DNA of 64,000 nt from Angustibacter sp049994355 (GTDB lineage Bacteria; Actinomycetota; Actinomycetes; Actinomycetales; Angustibacteraceae), in the NCBI RefSeq assembly GCF_049994355.1, contig NZ_CP188257.1:620001-684000 (forward strand), given 5' to 3'. The notes under the pieces are model-generated. The model searched no databases and was not told the origin of the DNA. It saw only the letters and a program-made list of their open reading frames with translations. Shown here piece after piece: positions 1 to 9,051 of this stretch. A program made the translations under genes and the position numbers. Numbering within the stretch: position 1 is the stretch's first letter; every line of letters begins with the position of its first letter.

Positions 1-2
1 AC

Positions 3-61
3 GTCCGGCGCTAGCCCGCCGTTCGCCGTCCGGCGCTAGCCCGCCGTTCGCCGTCCGGCGC
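3..61. repeat. 25-bp tandem repeat
   Basis: A unit beginning GTCCGGCGC recurs at positions 3, 28 and 53, so the period is exactly 25 bp: two full copies and the first 9 bases of a third. Each copy contains CTAGC and GCCGTTCGCC. It lies downstream of otsB at the window edge, so more copies may lie outside. No open frame or hairpin function is evident; it could be a small intergenic minisatellite. Confidence 0.8.
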
Positions 62-137
62 GGCACTTGTCGAGGGTTCCTGCCACTTCTCCAGGGCTCT
101 TGGCATGGTTAAGCAGCAGGTCGAGCACATAACGTGG

Positions 138-929
138 TCAACCGCCGGGGCGCTGGCGGGACAGCAGGGTGGGCAGGGCCTGCAGCAGCTCACGGACGGC
201 GACCGGGTCGGCGATCCGGTGCGCCGCGGCCGTCTCGCCGGCACCGACCTTCACCCCGACGTCCTGGTCGTGCAGCAACGCGAAGACCGTCTCGTCGGTG
301 ACGTCGTCGCCCAGGTACAGCACCGCTTCGGCGCCGAGGTGCTCACGCAGCCGGCTGATCGCAGCGCCCTTGCTGGCCTCGGTCACGGCGACCTCGACCA
401 CCTCCTTGCCCCGGGTGACGTGCGCGCCCGGCACCTCGGCCACGGTCGCCAGCGCTGCCGCCGTCACCATCGCCGCGTCGGCCGGCGGCAGTCGGCGGGT
501 GTGCAGCACGGCCGCAGTGGGCTTGTGCTCCACGAACGCGCCGGGATGTTCTGCCGCAACGGCTTCCAGCCGTACCTGGACGGCGGCCAGCCGCCCGCGC
601 GTGGGCTCGTCCAGGCCGCTGCCGCGGTCGTCGGGGTGCAGCGCCAGCTCGGCGCCGTGGCTGCCGACCAGCACCAGGTGCTCGTCGTCCAGCGGGACGC
701 CGGTCCGCTCGGCCAGGTCGGCGCGCGCCCTGCCGGACACCAGAGCAACCGAGACCCCTTGCAGCGCAACCAGATCGCGGACCGCCGCCATCGTCCCAGG
801 CAGCGCGACCGCCTCCGAGGGGTGTGCCACGAACGGTGCCAGCACGCCGTCGAAGTCGAGCCCGACCAGAAGCTGCTCGTGCTCGGCCAGGCCGCGAAGA
901 GCCTTCTCCAGCAACGGGTCCACGGTCAC
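138..929 (-). CDS. otsB: trehalose-6-phosphate phosphatase
   Basis: Removes the phosphate of trehalose-6-phosphate to release trehalose, the second step of the OtsA-OtsB pathway in the cytoplasm. The 263-residue product is a HAD-superfamily hydrolase: nucleophile motif DFDGV (Asp25/Asp27), motif II VSGR (65-67), and the acidic motif GDDVTD at 207-212, with the usual trehalose-phosphatase cap between. Length is normal for the family. The GTG start is chosen because it overlaps the otsA stop as GTGA, which implies translational coupling. Clear homology; only the exact start is inferred. Confidence 0.93.
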   Translation of the reverse strand: MTVDPLLEKALRGLAEHEQLLVGLDFDGVLAPFVAHPSEAVALPGTMAAVRDLVALQGVSVALVSGRARADLAERTGVPLDDEHLVLVGSHGAELALHPDDRGSGLDEPTRGRLAAVQVRLEAVAAEHPGAFVEHKPTAAVLHTRRLPPADAAMVTAAALATVAEVPGAHVTRGKEVVEVAVTEASKGAAISRLREHLGAEAVLYLGDDVTDETVFALLHDQDVGVKVGAGETAAAHRIADPVAVRELLQALPTLLSRQRPGG

Positions 930-2395
930 GGTCGCTCGGGAGCGGTCTGCAGGGCCTGCAGGAAGTCGTCGGCCCAGCGCTGCACGTCGTACTCGGCGAC
1001 CCGTCGGCGCATGGCCCGCATCCGGCGCCGCTTCTCGGTCGGGTCGGCCGCCATCGCATGCCGGATCGTCGCCTTCAGCCCGTCGATGTCGTGCGGGTTG
1101 CAGATGTAGGCGCGGTCCAGTTCGCCGGCGGCTCCGGTGAACTCCGACAGCACCAGGGCGCCGCCCTCGTCGCTGCGGCAGGTCACGTACTCCTTGGCCA
1201 CCAGGTTCATCCCGTCCCGCAACGGGGTCACCAGCATCACGTCCGCGGCGAGGAACATCGCGGCCATCTCCTTGCGCGGGTAGGACTGGTGCAGGTAGTG
1301 GATGGCCGGCCGGCCGAGGTGGCCGTAGTCGCCGTTGGCCCGACCGACCGTCACCTCGACCTGCTCGCGCAGCTGGACGTAGGCCGTGACCCGCTCGCGG
1401 CTGGGGGTGGCGACCTGCACGAGTACGGCCTGCGGTGGCGACAGCGTGCCGTCCGACAGCAGCTCCTCGTAGGCCTTGAGCCGGTGCCGGATGCCCTTGG
1501 TGTAGTCCAGCCGGTCCACGCCGAGCAGCAGCCACTCGGGGTCGCCGAGGTCGCGTCGGATCTGACGCGAGCGCTCGATCACCTCGGGTTCGCGGGAGAG
1601 CTCGGCGAGACCGGAGGCGTCGATGGAGATGGGGAAGGCGCTGGCCCGCACCACCCGCACGCTCTCGTCCGGGCCAGGTACGTCGACGGTGCCGCCGCGG
1701 GTGCGCAGCCCGAGCAGCCGTCGGCAGACCCGCAGGAAGTTGTCCGCGTCCGCCTTGCGCTGGAAGCCCAGCAGGTCCGCGCCGAGCAGGCCCTCGACCA
1801 CCGCGCGCCGCCAGGGCAGCTGGGCGAACAGCTCCACCCCCGGGAACGGGATGTGGTTGAACCAGCCGATCTGCACATCCGGACGCAGCTGGCGCAGCAT
1901 CGCCGGCACCAGCTGAAGCTGGTAGTCGTGCACCCACACGGTCGCCCCCGGCGCCGCGAGCGAAGCGGCCACCTCGGCGAACCGGCGGTTGACCGTTCGA
2001 TAGCCGTCGAACCAGCGGCGGCGGAACCGCGGCGGCACGATCACGTCGTGGTACAGCGGCCACAGCGTCTCGTTGCTGAACCCCTCGTAGTGGTCCTCGA
2101 CCTCCTGCTCGGACAGGCCGACCGCGTGCAGGTGCATCCCGCCCTCGTCGAAGGGCTCCGGCGCGGGACCCGGGTCGCCGGACCAGCCGACCCATGCGCC
2201 GTCCTCACCGGACATCACCGACTGCATGGCGGTGACCAGCCCACCGGGGCTCTGTTGCCAGCGCACGCTGCCGTCGTCCTCGGTCACCCGGTCCACCGGA
2301 AGCCGGTTCGCCACCACGACCAGCTCGTAGGTGCCCTCGGGCGGCGCGGATCGGCGACCTCCGCTCGGGTCGGTCTGCACGGCCGGGCGGATCAC
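926..2395 (-). CDS. otsA: trehalose-6-phosphate synthase (GT20)
   Basis: Transfers glucose from a nucleotide sugar to glucose-6-phosphate, giving trehalose-6-phosphate for OtsB. The 489-residue protein shows the GT20 landmarks: ANRLPV near residue 30, GWSGDPG near 70, HDYQL at 156-160, GWFNHIPFP at 177-185, and the C-terminal donor-site VDRLDYTKG. The GTG start has a GAGGAG ribosome site about 9 nt upstream. It is first in the otsA-otsB pair and divergent from the CBS-domain gene. The pathway serves osmotic and desiccation protection. Confidence 0.95.
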   Translation of the reverse strand: MIRPAVQTDPSGGRRSAPPEGTYELVVVANRLPVDRVTEDDGSVRWQQSPGGLVTAMQSVMSGEDGAWVGWSGDPGPAPEPFDEGGMHLHAVGLSEQEVEDHYEGFSNETLWPLYHDVIVPPRFRRRWFDGYRTVNRRFAEVAASLAAPGATVWVHDYQLQLVPAMLRQLRPDVQIGWFNHIPFPGVELFAQLPWRRAVVEGLLGADLLGFQRKADADNFLRVCRRLLGLRTRGGTVDVPGPDESVRVVRASAFPISIDASGLAELSREPEVIERSRQIRRDLGDPEWLLLGVDRLDYTKGIRHRLKAYEELLSDGTLSPPQAVLVQVATPSRERVTAYVQLREQVEVTVGRANGDYGHLGRPAIHYLHQSYPRKEMAAMFLAADVMLVTPLRDGMNLVAKEYVTCRSDEGGALVLSEFTGAAGELDRAYICNPHDIDGLKATIRHAMAADPTEKRRRMRAMRRRVAEYDVQRWADDFLQALQTAPERP

Positions 2396-2529
2396 GAGGT
2401 GGGCTCCTCAGAAGGGGGACGGTCACGTCAGCCTATGGCCGGTCCGCGAATCTGTCGCCGTGGCCGGGGACTCGCTACGGTGAGACGACAGCCGACCCGG
2501 GCACCGAGCAGGCACAGGAGGCGATTGTC

Positions 2530-2958
2530 ATGCGCATCACGGACGTGATCAGGCGCAAGGGGGCCGAGGTCGTGACCGTCCGGCCGGACCACACGGTGTC
2601 CGAGCTGCTCACGCTGCTCGCCGAGCACAGGATCGGTGCCCTGGTGGTGTCCAGGGACGGCGCGTCGGTCGACGGGATCGTCAGCGAGCGCGATGTCGTC
2701 CGCACCCTGCACACCCACGGCGCGGCCGTTCTCGACATGCCGGTGTCGGACCTGATGACCGCCGAGGTCACGACCTGCGGGCCGGATGACGACGTCGAGC
2801 ACCTGATGCGGCTGATGACCGACCAGCGGGTCCGGCATATCCCGGTGGTGGTCGACGGGTCGCTGCACGGCATCGTCAGCATCGGTGACGTGGTCAAGCA
2901 CCGCATCGACGAGCTGCAGGTCGAGCGCGACCAGCTCGTGGGTTACATCAACCAGTAG
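2530..2958 (+). CDS. CBS-domain protein (tandem CBS pair)
   Basis: A 142-residue protein made almost entirely of two CBS domains (about 5-60 and 72-130), the arrangement that binds adenine nucleotides as a Bateman module. The phrases DGIVSERDVVR and HGIVSIGDVV are the two repeated end motifs. AGGAGG lies 7-8 nt before the ATG. It has no attached catalytic domain, so it is probably a free-standing sensor or regulator; its partner is unknown. The Ser/Thr kinase gene follows by only about 20 bp and is probably co-transcribed. Confidence 0.9.
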   Translation: MRITDVIRRKGAEVVTVRPDHTVSELLTLLAEHRIGALVVSRDGASVDGIVSERDVVRTLHTHGAAVLDMPVSDLMTAEVTTCGPDDDVEHLMRLMTDQRVRHIPVVVDGSLHGIVSIGDVVKHRIDELQVERDQLVGYINQ

Positions 2959-2981
2959 CTCTCCTCGCGTACCGTGTGCGC

Positions 2982-4589
2982 ATGGCCATGGGGGAGCGCG
3001 TCGCGGAGCAGAGCACGCGCATCGGCCCCTACCGGGTGCACGGCCGTCTGGGCGAAGGCGGCATGGGCGTCGTCCACCTCGGACTCGACCGGGCCGGCCG
3101 CGCCGTCGCCATCAAGGTGCTGCGACCGCACGTCGCGCACGACCCGGAGGCCCGGGCCAGGCTGGCTCGCGAGGTCTCGACCCTGCGCCGGGTGCGCCAC
3201 CCGCTGGTCGCCGAGGTGCTGGACGCCGACCTGGAAGGCCCCCAGCCCTACCTGGTCACCCGCTTCGTGCCCGGTTCCGGGCTGGACGCGGTGGTGCGCG
3301 AGCACGGCGCACTGTCCGCGCCGCAGCTGCTGCGCCTGGGGCTCGGCCTGTCCAGCGCGCTCGGCGCGATCCATGCGGCCAACGTCGTGCACCGTGACCT
3401 CAAGCCCGGCAACGTGCTCGTGCTGGACGGCGACCCGGTGGTCATCGACTTCGGCATCGCGCACGTCGCGGACGACATCCGGCTGACCTCGACCGGCCTG
3501 GTGATGGGCACGCCGGGCTACCTGTCGCCCGAGGTCATCGACGGCGGCCGGGTCACCGAGGCAACCGACTGGTGGGGCTGGGCCGCGACGCTGACCTTCG
3601 CAGCCAGCGGGCGACCCCCATTCGGTCGCGGACCGATGGACGTGGTGATCGACCGGGTGCGCCGTGGGCAGGCCGACCTGGACGGCGTGGACGAGCGGCT
3701 GCGGCCGCTGCTGGCGGCCGCGTTGTCGGCCGACCCGGCTCGGCGGCCGGGCCACGGCGAGGTTCTCGAGGCGCTCGACCGGTACGCCAGCGGCGAGCCG
3801 GCGACCGCGACGCTGGCTCTGCTTCCCGGTTCGACCCGGGTGCTGCCCGAGGCGCTGCCCGCCGCACCGACCGCCGTCCGGCCGGCACCGGTCCCCGCCG
3901 CGCTCGCCGCGACCGCACCGCCTCCGTATGCCGCGCCGATCCCGTCCGCCGCGCCGCCGCGCACCTACGTCAACGCGCACGGTGAACCGGACGTCGACCC
4001 CGACGTCACGCCGGCCGGGCGTCGTCCCATGGTGGTGGCCGGCCTGCTGCTGGCTCTGGTGGCCGGCGCGCTGGTCGCCCCGGTCGTCTGCGCCGCGGTG
4101 GTCGCGGCGCTCTGCGTGCTCGCCCGGATGGTCGAGCGCAACCGGTTCTCGCTGGCCAGGCGTCGCTACGAGCGAGGACCGCGGCGCTCCGACGCGTGGG
4201 TGGCGACGGTCAGCTCGCCGTGGCACCTGGTCCGGTCTGTGCTGGTCACGGCGCTGGCGTCGATCCAACCGGTGCTGCTCGGGGTGGCGACCGCGTTCTG
4301 CGTCGGCCTGGTGCTTCCGATGAGCGACGGGTCGGCGCACCCGGCGTCGTTGCCCGCGGTCGGCGCCGCTGCCGCTATCGCGCTGCTGACCGCGTGGTGG
4401 GGACCGGGCGGCGGGTCGCTGCGTCGAGGGACGAGCACCACGTTGCGGGTGCTCGTGCCCAGCCGGCACCGCTGGACGTGGGCGCTGGTGCTGCTGGTGG
4501 TCGCCGGCGGGCTGGCATGGACCGCCGTCAACGCCGGGGAGCCGCTCTGGTGGCCGGTGCGCCATGCACCGTTCGGCCTGCTCAGCTGA
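2982..4589 (+). CDS. membrane Ser/Thr protein kinase (PknB-type)
   Basis: An STPK with the complete catalytic core: glycine loop GEGGMG, the AIKVL lysine, catalytic HRDLKPGN, the DFG triad and SPE in place of APE. A Pro/Ala-rich linker follows, then a C-terminal half with about four hydrophobic segments (from MVVAGLLLALVAG onwards). There are no PASTA or other recognised sensor repeats, so the membrane part may itself be the input module. GTG 2976 and ATG 2988 are alternative starts and no strong ribosome site separates them. Its stop abuts the stop of the convergent gene at 4590. Confidence 0.9.
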   Translation: MAMGERVAEQSTRIGPYRVHGRLGEGGMGVVHLGLDRAGRAVAIKVLRPHVAHDPEARARLAREVSTLRRVRHPLVAEVLDADLEGPQPYLVTRFVPGSGLDAVVREHGALSAPQLLRLGLGLSSALGAIHAANVVHRDLKPGNVLVLDGDPVVIDFGIAHVADDIRLTSTGLVMGTPGYLSPEVIDGGRVTEATDWWGWAATLTFAASGRPPFGRGPMDVVIDRVRRGQADLDGVDERLRPLLAAALSADPARRPGHGEVLEALDRYASGEPATATLALLPGSTRVLPEALPAAPTAVRPAPVPAALAATAPPPYAAPIPSAAPPRTYVNAHGEPDVDPDVTPAGRRPMVVAGLLLALVAGALVAPVVCAAVVAALCVLARMVERNRFSLARRRYERGPRRSDAWVATVSSPWHLVRSVLVTALASIQPVLLGVATAFCVGLVLPMSDGSAHPASLPAVGAAAAIALLTAWWGPGGGSLRRGTSTTLRVLVPSRHRWTWALVLLVVAGGLAWTAVNAGEPLWWPVRHAPFGLLS

Positions 4590-5672
4590 TCAAGGGTCCT
4601 TGGACCGGACGACCGCCGGCTTGGCCGGCAGTCCCAGGTAGCTGAGCACCGCGGCCGCGTCGCGGACGAGGGCACGCTGGACGGACGCCGGGACCGGCTG
4701 CAACGTGCTGATGGTGAGCGTGCCGTCGGCCAGACCCCAGGTGGCCACGACCTTGCCGCGCACCAGCGCGGTCGGCCGGAAGAGGCCGTTGCTGGTCACC
4801 ACACCCTGGTGGTCGCCGACGACCGGTAGGCGGGACCGCCAGCCGTGCAGCAGTGGGTCATATGGCCCGAGCAGCCGCGGTCCGGGGACGGGCGCGGGCT
4901 TGGGTGAGTCGGTCAGCCAGGTCAGGCCGTCAGCGTCGGACGACGTCTGCGCGGCGATCGCGGCGAACCCGCGGCGGGCATCGCCGAGGGTGCAGCCGGT
5001 CCAGTAGGCGAGGTCGTCGACCAGGGCCGGGCCGTGACCGGCCAGGTACCGCAGGGCCAGCCGGGCCAGCGCCTCGTCGCGGTCCAGGGCGGCGGGCGCC
5101 GCGCCGAGCCACTGGGCCGCGCTGACGAAGGCCTGCTCGCCGTCGACCACCGGGCCGCGCACCAGGTCGTGACTGAGGCAGGTGGCGAGCAGGACGTGCA
5201 CGAACGCCTGCCGCTGGGTCGGGACTCCGTTCTCGTCGAGCAGGCCGCGCAGCGAGTCGCGACTGCGTGGACGTTCGGACACCGCCTGTGCGATCAGCTC
5301 GGCGCCGCGAGCCGCCTGCTCGGGGGATACGCCCTCTTGGGCCAGCCGCCTGACGCTCGAGCTGGCCAGCTGGGGGGTGGTGAGCGGGTGCAGCCACCAG
5401 TAGTCCTCGGCCGGCACCAGGTGCAGGGTGCCGCGGTTCAGCCAGCTCACCACCATGGACCGGCGCTTCGTGAGGGCGGTCTCGACGTCCGCCGCGGCCA
5501 GGCCGGTGCTGCGGGCACGGATGGCCAGCCGCCAGCCGCGCGGGTCCTGCGCCTGCACGGCGAGCAGCCGTCCGACGACGTCCTCGGGGGTGGTCGCCGG
5601 CTCACCGCTCAGACCCTGGGCGGTCAACCGGCGAGCGGCCAGCAGCTGGGCTGCCGGCCGCTCGCGGGTCAC
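4590..5672 (-). CDS. winged-helix DNA-binding domain protein (HTH_42/AlkZ-like)
   Basis: A 360-residue protein of the winged-helix HTH_42 family, related to AlkZ/YcaQ-type DNA glycosylases. Family landmarks are LLAVQAQDPRGWRLAIRAR near the N-terminus, the WLNRGTLHLV block, and the C-terminal LLGPYDPLLHGWRSR / GLFRPTALVRGKVVATW segment. Many actinobacterial members have no assigned substrate; a DNA-repair or binding role is family inference. The open frame extends upstream over the coiled-coil gene, but homology begins at the GTG start chosen (VTRERPAAQLL). Confidence 0.82.
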   Translation of the reverse strand: MTRERPAAQLLAARRLTAQGLSGEPATTPEDVVGRLLAVQAQDPRGWRLAIRARSTGLAAADVETALTKRRSMVVSWLNRGTLHLVPAEDYWWLHPLTTPQLASSSVRRLAQEGVSPEQAARGAELIAQAVSERPRSRDSLRGLLDENGVPTQRQAFVHVLLATCLSHDLVRGPVVDGEQAFVSAAQWLGAAPAALDRDEALARLALRYLAGHGPALVDDLAYWTGCTLGDARRGFAAIAAQTSSDADGLTWLTDSPKPAPVPGPRLLGPYDPLLHGWRSRLPVVGDHQGVVTSNGLFRPTALVRGKVVATWGLADGTLTISTLQPVPASVQRALVRDAAAVLSYLGLPAKPAVVRSKDP

Positions 5673-5694
5673 GGGTACTGCTTGCCGAGGAGGG

Positions 5695-6876
5695 TCAGCG
5701 GCCCTTGGCTGCGGCCTTCGCCTCGTCGGTCCCTTCGGCGCCCTCGCCGTCGTCCGAGTCCTCGTCCGAGTCGTTGGCCGAGTCGTTGGCCGAGTCGGTG
5801 GCCGAGTCGCTGATGTCGATCTGCTCCTCGGTCTCGTCGCCGGCCCCGTCCGTTGCGCCGTCCGTTGCGCCGTCCGTTGCGCCGTCCGTTGCGCCGTCCG
5901 TTGCCTCGTCCGTCCGGTCAATGACTGCGTCCGCACCGTCGTCCTCGGGCTCGCCGTCCTGGTCGAGTGCGGCCAGCGCGGCCGGCGCGGTGCCGGACAG
6001 GGTGGCCAGCATCTGGCGCACGTTCGTCAGCTGCGCGTTGATGCTGTCCCGGCGCTGGGTGGCCGCGGCGAGCTCGCGCTCGGACTCGGCCCGGATGCGC
6101 GTTGCGCGCTGCTCGGCCTGGGAGACGATCTCCGCGGCCTGGCGGCGGGCGTCCGCGACCTCCTGGGCCGCCTGGGTCGCGGCCTCGCGCTGGCTGCGCT
6201 CGGACTCCTGGCGCAGCGCGTCGCTGCGTCCCTGCAGCGCCTCGAACTCGGCCTCGGCGGCCGCGCTGCGCTCCATGAACTCCTTCTCCGAGCGCTGCCG
6301 TCGCTGGGCCAGCGTGGTCTCGAAGTCGGCGGCCGCACGGGCGGCGTTGGCGCGCTGGTTCTCGTAGACCGCCTCGGCCTCCTCGCGGCGGGTCGTCGAG
6401 GTGCGGTCGGCGTCGTCCAGCATCTCGTCGGACTTGCGCTTGGCGTCCTCGAGGATGCGCTCCGCCTCGGCGTCCGCCGCGCCGCGCTTCTCTTCGGCGT
6501 AGCGGACGGCGTCCGAGCGGGCCTTGTCGGACTCGCTGGACACGTGGTGCTGGATCTCCTCGGCATCGGCGTGCGCCTTGGCGCGCAGCTCGGCCGCCTC
6601 GTCCTCCGCAAGGCCGAGGATCTGCACGACGCGGGCGCCCAGCGACTCGAAGGACGGGTTCGCGTCGGCGGCCGGCTCGGCCTGGCGGACCGCGGCCTCG
6701 CCCTCGAGCTGGCGGACCCGCGCGGAGAGCTCCTCGGCGCGAGCGTGCGTCTGACCGGCCTGGTTGGCGGCCTCGCGAGCGCGCGTGAGCTGCTCGCGCA
6801 GGTCGCGGAAGGTGGCGTCGACCTCGGCGGGCTCATAGCCACGCAGCACTGTGCGGAACTGGGGGGTGTCGCTCAT
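5695..6876 (-). CDS. DivIVA-like coiled-coil protein with acidic tail
   Basis: A 393-residue cytoplasmic coiled-coil protein. The N-terminus (PQFRTVLRGYEPAEVDATFRD) is the short DivIVA-like domain of actinobacterial polar and septal scaffold proteins (Wag31, Scy and FilP-like). A long Ala/Glu/Arg heptad region follows to about residue 310, then a strongly acidic tail built of GATD and ANDS repeats. The start is at MSDTPQF; the upstream extension is not conserved-looking. A second coiled-coil protein is just upstream on the same strand, so the two probably act together in cytoskeletal organisation. The role is inferred from architecture. Confidence 0.8.
   Translation of the reverse strand: MSDTPQFRTVLRGYEPAEVDATFRDLREQLTRAREAANQAGQTHARAEELSARVRQLEGEAAVRQAEPAADANPSFESLGARVVQILGLAEDEAAELRAKAHADAEEIQHHVSSESDKARSDAVRYAEEKRGAADAEAERILEDAKRKSDEMLDDADRTSTTRREEAEAVYENQRANAARAAADFETTLAQRRQRSEKEFMERSAAAEAEFEALQGRSDALRQESERSQREAATQAAQEVADARRQAAEIVSQAEQRATRIRAESERELAAATQRRDSINAQLTNVRQMLATLSGTAPAALAALDQDGEPEDDGADAVIDRTDEATDGATDGATDGATDGATDGAGDETEEQIDISDSATDSANDSANDSDEDSDDGEGAEGTDEAKAAAKGR
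5768..5906. repeat. 12-bp tandem repeats encoding acidic tail
   Basis: Two adjacent arrays of 12-bp units lie inside the coiled-coil gene. One is GTCCGTTGCGCC (about five near-perfect copies, 5846-5906), coding Gly-Ala-Thr-Asp repeats. The other is GAGTCGTTGGCC-like (5768-5812), coding Asn/Thr-Asp-Ser-Ala repeats. Copies are near-identical at DNA level, so length variation between strains is likely. Confidence 0.85.
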
Positions 6877-6916
6877 GTCCGTCTCATTACCTCGGGTTGG
6901 CGGGAACTGCAGGGTC

Positions 6917-8545
6917 TCAGGTGGGCGGTTGGTCTGCTCGGTGGGAACTGCCGTCGGCCATGTCGTACTCGCTGACATCGACCTCGTCCAGCCCGGTGGC
7001 GGGCTCGCTGGCGGGCTCGCTGGTGGGCGCGTCCTCGGCGGTCTCGGAGACGGCCAGCGCCTCGATCACCCCGGACAGGCTGCCCAGCTCACGCTCGATC
7101 GCTGCCCGGCGCTCGGCCAGCGCGCCGACCTCGGCCCGGGCGCTGGCCAACAGGTCGCGGGCCTCGGCTCGGATCTGGTCGGCCTCGGCACGGGCCGACG
7201 CCAGCATCTCGCTGGTCTCGGCGCGGGCGTCGCGGCGCAGCGCGTGCGCCTCGACCTGGGCCTTGGACAGGTTGTCGGCGGCTCGCTCGCGGAGGCTGCG
7301 GGAGCCGGACTCCGCCTCGTCCAGGCGACGTTGGGCGCGCTCGTTGGCCCGCTGCTCGTCCTGGGCCGCCTGCGCGGCCAGCCGCTCGGCCTCGCCGGAG
7401 ATCTCCTCGCGGAGCCGATCGGCGTCCCGGTTGGCCTGCTCGAGGGTCGCGTGCGCTTCGGCGAGCTGGCGGGCCAGCTCGGCGTCGTGCTCCTGCTGGC
7501 GGGCGTCCCGCTCGGCCTGGGCGTCGGCGACCATCTTCTCGGTGCGTGCCCGGGTGTTCTCGAGGTGGTCCGCGGCAGCCAGGTCGGCCTGCTCCTTGGT
7601 GCGGGCGACCTCGGCCGCGGCCGTGGCCAGCAGCTCGTCCACGGTGCGTTTGGCCCAGGCCAGCTGCTCGTCGGCCTCGGCCACCCGGGCGGCAACGTGC
7701 TTGTCCGCTTCGTTCTGGTGCTGCTCGATCTGGTGGGCGGCCGTGGCGCGCTCCTCGGCGATCTGGGCGCGTAGCCGCTCTGCCTCGGCGAGCGCCTTCG
7801 CCTCGTGCTCGTCGGCGTCCGCCTCGGCCTTGGCTAGAATCCGTTCGACCTCGTCGTCGAGAGCCTCGCGGCGCAGCCGCTCGGACGTCTCGAACCCCTC
7901 ATCGAGGTCGCGGATGCGCTCGGTCTGCTCGAACAGCCGCTGCGCCGCCAGGTCGCGGATCATCGTGGCCTCGTCGCGCGCTGCAGACTGTGCGCGGGCG
8001 GCCTCCGTCTCGGCGCCGTCCAGGCGCGCGTCGGCCTCCTGCCGGCTGTCCGTGCGCAGCCGACGGGCCTCGTCGCGGGCGGTCGTGACGAGGTCCTCGG
8101 ACGTCGCGTCCGCGGACCCGAGGGTCAGCGAGGCCTGCTCGGCGGCGTCCTCGACCAGGTGGTGGGCCTCGGCGCGGGCCGACTCCAGCACCCGTTCGGC
8201 CTCGGCGCGGTGCAGCTCGGCCTCGCGGGCGGCGCGCTGTGCCCCGGCGTGCATGCGTTCCATCTCGGACCGCTTGGCCGCGGTGTCCTGGGTCAGCAGG
8301 CTGGCGTCCTCGCGGGCCGTCCCGACCAGCCGCTTGACCTCGGTGTCCGCCTCGACCCGGACCCGGTTGGCGTGCTCCTCGGCCTGGGCGACGAGCCGGT
8401 CCGCGTGCTGCTGGGCGCGGGCCAGGATCTCGACCGCCTGGTCGGCGATCTTGGGGCGCTCGTCGGGCGGCGCCGTGGGGACGAAGGGCACCGGTCCGGA
8501 CGGCGCAGCGTCCGGTTGCCCGGTGCTGTGCGCGTCACCACTCAT
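6917..8545 (-). CDS. long coiled-coil (Scy/FilP-like) protein
   Basis: A 542-residue, almost wholly helical protein rich in Ala, Glu, Arg and Asp with continuous heptad character from about residue 35 to 500, and a Pro-rich N-terminal leader (GPVPFVPTAPPDERP). It resembles actinobacterial filament-forming coiled-coil proteins and the so-called cellulose-binding proteins; no enzyme motif is visible. ATG 8545 is preferred over the GTG six bases upstream. It precedes the DivIVA-like gene by 40 bp in one operon, which suggests a joint cytoskeletal or polar-growth role. Confidence 0.75.
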   Translation of the reverse strand: MSGDAHSTGQPDAAPSGPVPFVPTAPPDERPKIADQAVEILARAQQHADRLVAQAEEHANRVRVEADTEVKRLVGTAREDASLLTQDTAAKRSEMERMHAGAQRAAREAELHRAEAERVLESARAEAHHLVEDAAEQASLTLGSADATSEDLVTTARDEARRLRTDSRQEADARLDGAETEAARAQSAARDEATMIRDLAAQRLFEQTERIRDLDEGFETSERLRREALDDEVERILAKAEADADEHEAKALAEAERLRAQIAEERATAAHQIEQHQNEADKHVAARVAEADEQLAWAKRTVDELLATAAAEVARTKEQADLAAADHLENTRARTEKMVADAQAERDARQQEHDAELARQLAEAHATLEQANRDADRLREEISGEAERLAAQAAQDEQRANERAQRRLDEAESGSRSLRERAADNLSKAQVEAHALRRDARAETSEMLASARAEADQIRAEARDLLASARAEVGALAERRAAIERELGSLSGVIEALAVSETAEDAPTSEPASEPATGLDEVDVSEYDMADGSSHRADQPPT

Positions 8546-8652
8546 GCACACATCGTGTCAGATGCCGCCCGCCCGGCGGCACCCCCGGGTGGGTGGATCA
8601 CTGGTCGGTCCTGCGATGGTGCAATGCGCGCAGGTCAGGGATGCTGGCGAGC

Positions 8653-9000
8653 ATGACAGAGCTGGATGAGGTGGACCCGTCGGTGCCGCCCAGTGGTACT
8701 GGCTGCCTGGAGTGCGAAGGGGCCGACGGGTGGTGGGTGCACCTGCGACGGTGCACCGCGTGCGGCCACATCGGGTGCTGCGACACCTCACCCGGCCAGC
8801 ACGCCACCGCGCACTACCGAGCGACCGGCCACCCGATGATCCGCAGCTTCGAACCGGGCGAGGACTGGTTCTTCGACTACCGCGACGAACAGATGTACGA
8901 CGGGCCGGACCTCGCGCCGCCGACCGAGCACCCGGCGGACCAGGGCACACCCGGTCCCCGTGGTCGGGTGCCGGCTGACTGGCGTTCGAAGATCCACTGA
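8653..9000 (+). CDS. UBP-type zinc-finger protein
   Basis: A 115-residue protein consisting of a zf-UBP domain. The spacing CLEC (18-21), CTAC (34-37), C42/C43, then His50, His54 and His60 matches the family's zinc ligands, followed by the usual DWFFDYRDEQ segment. In eukaryotes this fold binds the ubiquitin C-terminus; bacterial stand-alone versions are common in actinobacteria and their ligand is unknown. ATG 8641 is an in-frame alternative start. It is a single gene between divergent and parallel neighbours. Confidence 0.85.
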   Translation: MTELDEVDPSVPPSGTGCLECEGADGWWVHLRRCTACGHIGCCDTSPGQHATAHYRATGHPMIRSFEPGEDWFFDYRDEQMYDGPDLAPPTEHPADQGTPGPRGRVPADWRSKIH

Positions 9001-9051
9001 CCGCTCAGTCGGGCGCCGCCGCCGTCCAGTTCCAACCCGAAGGAGAGCGAC

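Noticed and set aside
138..2195. A 685-codon frame suggesting one large fused protein over otsA and otsB
   Set aside because: Only its last 263 codons are real otsB; the rest is an alternative frame of otsA. The GTGA overlap shows two genes.
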